A stretch of DNA of 5,073 nt, taken from NCBI GenBank assembly GCA_024641465.1, contig JAHEDB010000198.1, positions 1 through 5,073 of the forward strand. The letters are read 5' to 3'. Source of the DNA: Chromatiales bacterium. GTDB lineage: Bacteria; Pseudomonadota; Gammaproteobacteria; UBA6429; Thiohalophilaceae. Each line of letters begins with the position of its first letter. The stretch's first letter is position 1. Below are positions 1 to 4,051 of the stretch, piece after piece. The notes under the pieces are model-generated. The model had not been told where the DNA came from. It was given only the letters and a program-made list of their open reading frames with translations, and did no database searches. The position numbers were made by a program, and so were the translations under genes.

Positions 1-1388
1 GACTGTCGGCGGTACAGGTTGCACCGGCAACACGCATTGCCATTAGTGAAGAGTTCGGGATGCAACCCGGTACCGTCAGCACGGGCAGGCTGATCAATGC
101 CCTGCGACAACTGGGTTTTGACTATGTGTTTGATACCAATTTTGCAGCCGATTTGACGATCATGGAGGAAGGAACGGAGTTTCTGACTCGTATCAGGAAT
201 CAGCAGCATTTACCGCTGTTTACTTCCTGCTGTCCGGGCTGGGTGAACTGGGTTGAGATCAACCGGCCTGATCTCCTGCCGCACCTGAGTACAACAAAAT
301 CACCGCAACAAATGCATGGTGCACTCACCAAACGGGGCGCCTTCGCACGCACGCTCGGGCCCGAATTTGCTGCGGGCAAGGCGGAACCCTACGTTGTCAG
401 TGTGATGCCCTGCACGGCCAAGAAGGATGAGGCCGTTCGGCCGGGTGTAGCAGGTGATTTAGACCATGTTCTCACCACGCGCGAGCTGGCCAGAATGGTC
501 AAGGCGCGGGGTATTGCATTTAGCGCGTTGTCGGAAGATGGTAGTTTCGATCATCCGCTGGGTGAAAGTACGGGGGCTGGACAGATCTTCGGTGCATCGG
601 GTGGTGTTATGGAAGCGATGGTCCGTACCGCATCCCACATCATCGGCGAGGAGGACTCACTTCCATTGGAATGGCATCAGCTCCGCGGCGTAAGCACGGG
701 GGTGAAAGCGGCCGAGATTCCCGGTATAGGCAAGGTCGCCATATGCAATGGTATCGCAGCGGCGCAACGCATGCTGGAGACGGAGGCATGGCGTGATGAG
801 TACGTCGCGATTGAGGTCATGGCCTGTGTTGGTGGTTGTCTGGGGGGTGGTGGTGAACCCAAGTCCATGGATCCACTTGTGCTGGAGAAGCGCATGCAGG
901 CGATTTATAACATGGATAAACATGCACCGCGCAGACGCTCTTACGAAAATCAGGACGTTCAAAAGCTGTATGCCACAGAATTGAGGCAACCGAATTCGGC
1001 CCAGGCACACGCATTGCTTCACACCAGCTATGCCGCGCGAAACTCCAGCAGATTGCTTTTGATGCGGTTTCTCGATTGTGTTGACAGACGGGATGCCGGT
1101 GGTGCGGCCGACCTGTTTCATCCGGATGCGTTGTGGTCAACGGCTTCACCTTTTGGTGATATTCAGGGCACGGCGAATATCGAGACTTTAATCAAAACAC
1201 GTCTGCCACCGCGTAAGTATGGCCCGGCATACGTCCGGCACCGGATGGAATCCGCCGCGGATGCTGAGGATCTCACCGTCATGACGCCCGCAGGTGAGCG
1301 ATGCCGGTTCAGTATGGAGGTGGAAACCTTATATGAAGGTAATCAGTCCAGGATGGTGATTAGAAAGCTTGTGCGTGAGGTCCTGTAA
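1..1388 (+). CDS. hydA: [FeFe]-hydrogenase catalytic subunit, 5'-partial, with C-terminal SnoaL/NTF2-like extension
   Basis: Catalyses reversible H2 formation or oxidation at the H-cluster. The frame is open to the window edge (first full codon at base 3). The residues before the Met at 60 (VQVAPATRIAISEEFG) are family-conserved, so that Met is internal and the true N-terminus, possibly with ferredoxin-like [4Fe-4S] domains, lies outside. Numbering from the Met at 60, the H-cluster motifs are TSCCPGW (55-61, with the proton-relay and ligand cysteines), MPCTAKKDE (116-124) and MACVGGC (254-260, the CxxxC ligand pair). A small-subunit-like segment follows, from about 285 to HTSYAAR (321-327), where the family normally ends. 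Here about 110 further residues form a second domain (separate entry). No transmembrane segment or C-terminal targeting signal is visible. It converges on the BCAM0308-type gene, with 36 bp between stops. The hydrogenase call is secure. The maturation genes (hydE, hydF, hydG) are not in the window. Confidence 0.95.
   Translation, partial: LSAVQVAPATRIAISEEFGMQPGTVSTGRLINALRQLGFDYVFDTNFAADLTIMEEGTEFLTRIRNQQHLPLFTSCCPGWVNWVEINRPDLLPHLSTTKSPQQMHGALTKRGAFARTLGPEFAAGKAEPYVVSVMPCTAKKDEAVRPGVAGDLDHVLTTRELARMVKARGIAFSALSEDGSFDHPLGESTGAGQIFGASGGVMEAMVRTASHIIGEEDSLPLEWHQLRGVSTGVKAAEIPGIGKVAICNGIAAAQRMLETEAWRDEYVAIEVMACVGGCLGGGGEPKSMDPLVLEKRMQAIYNMDKHAPRRRSYENQDVQKLYATELRQPNSAQAHALLHTSYAARNSSRLLLMRFLDCVDRRDAGGAADLFHPDALWSTASPFGDIQGTANIETLIKTRLPPRKYGPAYVRHRMESAADAEDLTVMTPAGERCRFSMEVETLYEGNQSRMVIRKLVREVL
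1050..1385 (+). other. SnoaL/NTF2-like domain fused to the hydrogenase C-terminus
   Basis: Residues about 331-442 of the hydrogenase ORF, counted from the Met at 60, lie beyond the normal end of the small-subunit-like segment. The pattern resembles small SnoaL/NTF2-like (cystatin-fold) proteins: a helix with FLDCVDRRDAGGAADLF, then HPDALWSTASPFGDIQG, a helix around NIETLIKTRLPP, and C-terminal strands alternating hydrophobic and charged residues that end in LVREVL. Such domains bind small ligands, catalyse reactions in a cone-shaped pocket, or dimerise. Which applies here cannot be read from sequence. A Met at 335 (base 1062) sits at the start of the domain, as if a once-separate gene had been fused in frame. 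The assignment is by pattern only and has not been checked by a profile search. Confidence 0.6.
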
Positions 1389-1424
1389 TTAGCAGTCGTT
1401 TTTCAACAAGCAGCTAGAGACTCA

Positions 1425-1940
1425 TTATCTTGTCCAGGTCACACGCATCACATCATCTTTGTCCGGATACGGGGCCTCGAGTTCTCCCTGATAGGCATGC
1501 TGTAGTGCCTGACCGATGGTATTGGCCAGGTGAAAATCCGCTAACTGCACCTCGATACCGCCATCACTGGCATGGATGCCCATGATGCGCTGTAAGGGGT
1601 GTTCGGCCTTTTCCCGGGCCTCCAGATTATGGATCAGGCTGAGGATCTCCTGTTGGTGTTGTCCGAAAAAATCGCCGCGGATAGTCACTATCCCGGCCGG
1701 GGCACGATCGTGGATTCGGTGACAGGCCGGACAGAGGTGTTTATGCGCGTCGGGTGAGGCAAGGCCCCATTGCCAGCGGCCCTTGTGCAACACGGCGCCA
1801 CACCCCGAGCAGACGCAGGGCTCCGGATATTTTGCCCGGCTTTGATAGGGGTCTTCGTTTCTCGCGCCATAGGCGCGTTCATCTTTGGAAGGACGCCGAA
1901 CGTGATCTGTGGTTTTTTTACTCGAAGTCATAATATTCAT
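1425..1940 (-). CDS. BCAM0308-family zinc-ribbon protein (often labelled NMD-like)
   Basis: A 171-residue soluble protein with a basic, low-complexity N-terminus (about 1-40), then a zinc-ribbon: CSGCG (Cys44, Cys47), HKGRWQW (52-58) and CPACHR (Cys70, Cys73). The rest is a mixed helix/strand domain containing EKAEHPLQRIMGI, a segment around DFHLANTIGQAL, and a C-terminus ending in VTWTR. This matches the family named after Burkholderia cenocepacia BCAM0308, commonly auto-annotated as 'NMD protein affecting ribosome stability and mRNA decay'. That label rests on the zinc-ribbon and I know of no experimental support for it. Zinc binding is likely; an RNA or ribosome role is a guess. AAGG (1945-1948) precedes the ATG at 1940 by 4 nt. 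An in-frame ATG at 1931 lies 9 nt after GGCGGG and could be the true start. An FNR-like site lies upstream. Confidence 0.85.
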   Translation of the reverse strand: MNIMTSSKKTTDHVRRPSKDERAYGARNEDPYQSRAKYPEPCVCSGCGAVLHKGRWQWGLASPDAHKHLCPACHRIHDRAPAGIVTIRGDFFGQHQQEILSLIHNLEAREKAEHPLQRIMGIHASDGGIEVQLADFHLANTIGQALQHAYQGELEAPYPDKDDVMRVTWTR

Positions 1941-2024
1941 CCCGCCTTGTGGTCATTGATGTATCCACCTGATTACTACTCTCCCCCACTCCCTTTTCTG
2001 CACAACATTCTGATGGATGAGCTA

Positions 2025-2189
2025 ATGTCAGAGAGGTGGTTTTATATCGCCTTCGTGGCAATTATGCTCCTGATGTATTGTTTCTATCGTAATCAGTTCA
2101 TATTTGAAATGACCACCATCAACATTTTAAGTAATTTTTATGATCTTCTAATACACAACAGAATTTTATTCGTGAAAAATCATGGATAA
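2025..2189 (+). CDS. Doubtful small membrane-peptide ORF
   Basis: This + strand frame encodes 54 residues from the ATG at 2025, or 58 from the ATG at 2013. It starts MSERWFY, then has one strongly hydrophobic stretch (IAFVAIMLLMYCF), followed by a polar and aromatic tail ending in KNHG. One membrane-spanning helix with an N-in start is plausible. GGATGAG (2015-2021) is a weak ribosome-binding candidate only 3 nt before the ATG at 2025. I recognise no family. The hydrophobicity may be a by-product of AT-rich DNA, the ORF is antisense to the presumed leader of the BCAM0308-type gene, and codon use gives no support. It is listed because small membrane peptides are often missed. Confidence 0.15.
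   Translation: MSERWFYIAFVAIMLLMYCFYRNQFIFEMTTINILSNFYDLLIHNRILFVKNHG
2081..2122 (-). promoter_or_regulatory. Candidate FNR/CRP-type site with class II promoter spacing
   Basis: On the - strand TTGAT-GGTG-GTCAT (2122-2109) matches 8 of 10 defined bases of the FNR consensus TTGAT-N4-ATCAA. TAGAAA (2086-2081) matches 4 of 6 bases of the -10 consensus, and its centre is 32 bp from the palindrome's centre. That is the spacing of class II FNR promoters, where the site is centred at -41.5. The predicted transcript would start near 2074 and run toward the BCAM0308-type gene with a leader of about 134 nt. The second half-site is imperfect and the region is AT-rich, so a chance match is possible. Confidence 0.25.
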
Positions 2190-2215
2190 TCTGGTATCAC
2201 AATTGCTCACCATGC

Positions 2216-2234
2216 GGCGCAATAAGATTGCGCC
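2216..2234. repeat. Perfect 8-bp inverted repeat, 3-nt loop
   Basis: GGCGCAAT (2216-2223) and ATTGCGCC (2227-2234) are exact reverse complements separated by AAG. The stem is far more GC-rich than its surroundings. It lies about 45 bp past the DUF3175 stop in that gene's direction of transcription. No T-run follows on either strand, so it is not a canonical intrinsic terminator. It could be an RNA 3'-stabilising hairpin, part of a factor-dependent terminator, or a protein-binding palindrome. Confidence 0.65.
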
Positions 2235-2243
2235 CTACTTCAT

Positions 2244-2268
2244 ACGCTAACATCAGAATTTTTAGCGT
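2244..2268. repeat. 7-bp inverted repeat, 11-nt loop, next to the DUF3175 stop
   Basis: ACGCTAA (2244-2250) pairs with TTAGCGT (2262-2268) around an 11-nt AT-rich loop. It begins 11 bp past the DUF3175 stop codon in the - direction and sits 9 bp from the second inverted repeat (2216-2234), so the two would form consecutive stem-loops in the transcript. No T-run follows. A role at the 3' end of the operon transcript is the likeliest reading. Confidence 0.5.
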
Positions 2269-2279
2269 GTTCTCCGCAT

Positions 2280-2576
2280 CTATTTTCGATGATAAAGTTT
2301 CCGTAGCTCCACCTTGGCCTGTTCAAGAATCGCCTTTTGTTCTTCATCCAGCCCCTTACCGGCCCGGTTGATATAGAACACCAGCATGGACATGGCGGAA
2401 CGGAACGGCGTGGCCTTGCGGCGGGTACTGCGTTCGGCCGAATCCCGGAGGGATCTGGCGATCTTTTTTGGATCGTGCCAGGTAAAGACGCCCTCTTCCA
2501 GATCGAGGGAAGTACTTTTCATGGTCACCTGTTGTGACCACTTTTTTGGCGGATGTTTTTCTGTCGTTACTATCAT
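2280..2576 (-). CDS. DUF3175 family protein
   Basis: A 98-residue, basic, soluble protein of unknown function. Nearly the whole length is the DUF3175 pattern: KKWSQQVT (11-18), LDLEEGVFTW (24-33), DPKKIARSLRDSAERS (35-50), RRKATPF (52-58), SAMSMLVFYINRAGK (60-74), and a C-terminal helix containing QAKVELRKLY. It appears largely helical with many Lys and Arg, so nucleic-acid or small-protein binding is conceivable but unsupported. The start is set at the ATG at 2576, preceded by AGGTGA (2587-2582) with a 5-nt spacer. A longer reading from TTG at 2597 lacks such a site. It lies 51 bp after the membrane-protein gene and is probably cotranscribed with it. Two stem-loops follow its stop. Confidence 0.85.
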   Translation of the reverse strand: MIVTTEKHPPKKWSQQVTMKSTSLDLEEGVFTWHDPKKIARSLRDSAERSTRRKATPFRSAMSMLVFYINRAGKGLDEEQKAILEQAKVELRKLYHRK

Positions 2577-2597
2577 TTTACTCACCTGATTAACCAA

Positions 2598-2627
2598 GTT
2601 AAATTAACAGCACACAGCGTCGTTCAA
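2598..2627 (-). promoter_or_regulatory. Weak candidate promoter and palindrome before DUF3175
   Basis: TTGAAC (2627-2622, - strand) and TTTAAC (2603-2598) are separated by 18 bp and could be a weak sigma-70-type promoter giving DUF3175 extra expression. The -10-like box overlaps an 11-bp palindrome, GTTAAATTAAC (2598-2608), which could be an operator. Both elements are short and AT-rich, so chance is a real alternative. The 51-bp gap is also compatible with simple operon read-through. Confidence 0.2.
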
Positions 2628-3281
2628 TTACTGTTCAGCACGTCGAATATCATGCGCGACCCCACTTATTATGCTCAGCAGTAGTGACAAAACCGTCAGA
2701 AAAAAGTTATTGAGAAAAAAATCCGGCCGATTCATGCCAAACACACACACCAGAACGAGTGAGCCGATAAACAGCAACAGACCATTGATGAAACAAAAAC
2801 CAAATATCCATGGCCACACCCCGGCCAGCAAGTGCAGCAGACCAGGGGAAATATGCATGCGCCACCAGGTAAATTGTGCACCGACGCCGATCCCGGCTAG
2901 CCCTGCGAGAATGACTATCATCGGTGGTCCAAACCCACCCCCGACCAGGAACATGCCAATACCCAGCAACAGCAGGATCAGGCCGCCATGGCGCCGTTGG
3001 ATAAACACGGTCGACCAGACAATGACAACGAATGAAACGCTGCTGGCCAATAGCCCCGTGGCGAGGAGATTGGGCACGAGGGTCAAGGCCGGTTCGCCGC
3101 CCATATTGGTCGCCAAAGGTCCCGCGGTCCATGAGTTAATTAGTAGCCCCGTTGGCGTGATATCACCCTGGACGATTTCGCCGATGCCATGACGTATACC
3201 ACCCGTTCCACCCAACACGCCGAAGATGGAGGCGGTTAACCTGGCCGCACTGGTATCCAGCAACAGATTTTTAATTTCCAT
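2628..3281 (-). CDS. Multi-pass integral membrane protein, function unknown
   Basis: A 217-residue, very hydrophobic protein. Hydrophobic stretches suggest about six membrane segments: 12-30 (weaker), 68-94, 100-118, 119-134, 147-183 (probably two) and 191-209. There is a Gly-rich turn, GGGFGPP (114-120), and a hydrophilic loop about 31-66 holding HGIGEI and SWTAGP. The C-terminus is charged (HDIRRAEQ). I recognise no transporter or enzyme motif. It resembles conserved hypothetical membrane proteins seen in diverse bacteria, an impression from memory. The start is well supported: AGGAGGTGA (3296-3288) lies 6 nt before the ATG at 3281, a near-perfect anti-16S match, so translation is probably strong. 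It lies 52 bp after the methyltransferase gene and 51 bp before DUF3175, suggesting one operon. An inner-membrane location is expected. Confidence 0.8.
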   Translation of the reverse strand: MEIKNLLLDTSAARLTASIFGVLGGTGGIRHGIGEIVQGDITPTGLLINSWTAGPLATNMGGEPALTLVPNLLATGLLASSVSFVVIVWSTVFIQRRHGGLILLLLGIGMFLVGGGFGPPMIVILAGLAGIGVGAQFTWWRMHISPGLLHLLAGVWPWIFGFCFINGLLLFIGSLVLVCVFGMNRPDFFLNNFFLTVLSLLLSIISGVAHDIRRAEQ

Positions 3282-3287
3282 GCATTG

Positions 3288-3296
3288 TCACCTCCT
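3288..3296 (-). promoter_or_regulatory. Strong ribosome-binding site of the membrane-protein gene
   Basis: AGGAGGTGA on the - strand is an uninterrupted 9-base match to the anti-Shine-Dalgarno sequence, 6 nt before the ATG at 3281. It fixes the start over the out-of-frame ATG at 3285 and is the strongest such site in the window. Confidence 0.85.
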
Positions 3297-3333
3297 GTAC
3301 GACATCGCTCGGGTTCACTGAGTGTTCCCGTAC

Positions 3334-4041
3334 CTACGGGCGAGTATTTTTTATATCCTCTTCGCTGATCACCAATGGTACAAAGGCCACGCCCAGGATT
3401 GATTCTGTGCTTGTATTGCCTGCGTAATCCTTGCAGACCAGCATCAGTTCCTGATGGGTAAAGGCTGATCCCACCGGGATCACCATACGCCCACCAGGTT
3501 TGAGTTGTTCGATCAACGCCGGTGGGATGTGGGTGGCGGCCGCTGCAACGATGATGGCATCAAACGGTGCCTTTTCATGCCAGCCAAAATATCCATTTTG
3601 ACAACGGCATTCAATATTGTCGTAACCTAATGTATGAAACCGCTTGTTGGCCGAGTCATGCAGCTCGCTGATCTTTTCGATGCTATAGACCTGTTTGGCG
3701 AGTCTCGACAGGATCGCCGCCTGATAACCGGAACCAGTGCCGATCTCCAATACAATACTCTCTGGCGTCAGATCCAATAGATCGGTCATCAGCGCGACGA
3801 TATAGGGTTGGGAGATGGTTTGGCCGTAACCTATCGATAAGGGGTTATTGTCATAGGCAAAGGGCCGCAAAGCGGCAGGCACAAAATCGGCCCGGTCGAC
3901 CTCGGCCATGGCGGCCATCACCCGCTTGCTGAATTCATTCCGACCGGTGTAGTCGGCCGTGACCCTGGCCTCGGTTTGAATCTCCTCCAGCAACTGTTTG
4001 AGTTTTGTTTTCATCCGCTTCAAATGACACTCCTGTGTCAT
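3334..4041 (-). CDS. pcm: Protein-L-isoaspartate O-methyltransferase
   Basis: Methylates the side-chain carboxyl of L-isoaspartyl residues in aged proteins using S-adenosylmethionine, starting their repair and releasing S-adenosylhomocysteine; cytosolic. The 235-residue protein shows the family signature throughout: RNEFSKRVMAAM (34-45), DFVPAALRPFAYDNNPLSIG (52-71), the acceptor-site motif GYGQTISQPYIVALMT (71-86), the SAM-binding motif I LEIGTGSGYQAA (98-109), an acidic SAM contact in YSIEK, FDAIIVAAAATHIP, and LKPGGRMVIPVG near the C-terminus. The length is slightly above the usual 205-220, mostly from the N-terminal helix. The start at 4041 is chosen because its ATG overlaps the hydrolase stop as ATGA and has AGGAGG (4051-4046) 4 nt upstream. 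A longer reading from GTG at 4056 and a later ATG at 4014 lack such support. It forms a functional pair with the upstream hydrolase gene. Confidence 0.95.
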   Translation of the reverse strand: MTQECHLKRMKTKLKQLLEEIQTEARVTADYTGRNEFSKRVMAAMAEVDRADFVPAALRPFAYDNNPLSIGYGQTISQPYIVALMTDLLDLTPESIVLEIGTGSGYQAAILSRLAKQVYSIEKISELHDSANKRFHTLGYDNIECRCQNGYFGWHEKAPFDAIIVAAAATHIPPALIEQLKPGGRMVIPVGSAFTHQELMLVCKDYAGNTSTESILGVAFVPLVISEEDIKNTRP

Positions 4042-4051
4042 GTCCCCTCCT
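4038..4051 (-). promoter_or_regulatory. ATGA stop-start overlap and embedded ribosome-binding site
   Basis: The last codons of the hydrolase gene encode Gln-Glu-Gly-Thr-stop and at the same time supply AGGAGGGG (4051-4044), the ribosome-binding site of the methyltransferase. The hydrolase TGA and methyltransferase ATG share four bases (ATGA, 4041-4038). This is a classic arrangement for translational coupling and indicates one transcript. Confidence 0.9.

Larger units (their letters stand above)
1941..2279. other. 339-bp AT-rich intergenic region
   Basis: This gap separates two - strand genes, DUF3175 upstream and the BCAM0308-type gene downstream, and is visibly richer in A/T than the flanking coding sequence, especially between 2085 and 2190. 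It contains two inverted repeats near the DUF3175 stop, an FNR-like palindrome with a possible -10 element, and one short + strand ORF of doubtful reality. I see no tRNA, recognisable riboswitch, tandem repeat or insertion-sequence end. The likely roles are 3' end formation for the upstream operon and promoter control of the downstream gene. Confidence 0.7.

Noticed and set aside
1..59. Hydrogenase translation start at the ATG at base 60
   Set aside because: The frame is open to base 3 and the upstream residues match the conserved VQVAPA region of the catalytic domain, so the ATG is internal.
657..1121. A 154-codon - strand open frame opposite the hydrogenase gene
   Set aside because: It lies wholly inside the hydrogenase coding sequence, has no recognisable protein pattern, and is explained as the complement of a conserved coding region.
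1389..1424. Bidirectional terminator between the converging hydrogenase and BCAM0308-type genes
   Set aside because: The 36-bp spacer has a short T-run but no stem of useful length. TAGC/GCTA pairing is too weak to call.
1770..1959. Upstream extension of the + strand small ORF as a 139-residue protein
   Set aside because: This part is antisense to the zinc-ribbon gene. Only the portion after about 2013 falls in the gap and was considered separately at low confidence.
2671..3192. A 173-codon + strand open frame opposite the membrane-protein gene
   Set aside because: The product is rich in Pro, Ser, Thr and Arg with no domain pattern, as expected from reading hydrophobic codons in antisense. 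The - strand gene has a strong ribosome-binding site and clear membrane segments.
3327..3340. Palindrome cccgtacctacggg overlapping the methyltransferase stop
   Set aside because: The stem is only 5-6 bp with a very tight loop and no T-run on the - strand. The next gene follows within 52 bp with a strong ribosome-binding site, so termination here is unlikely.
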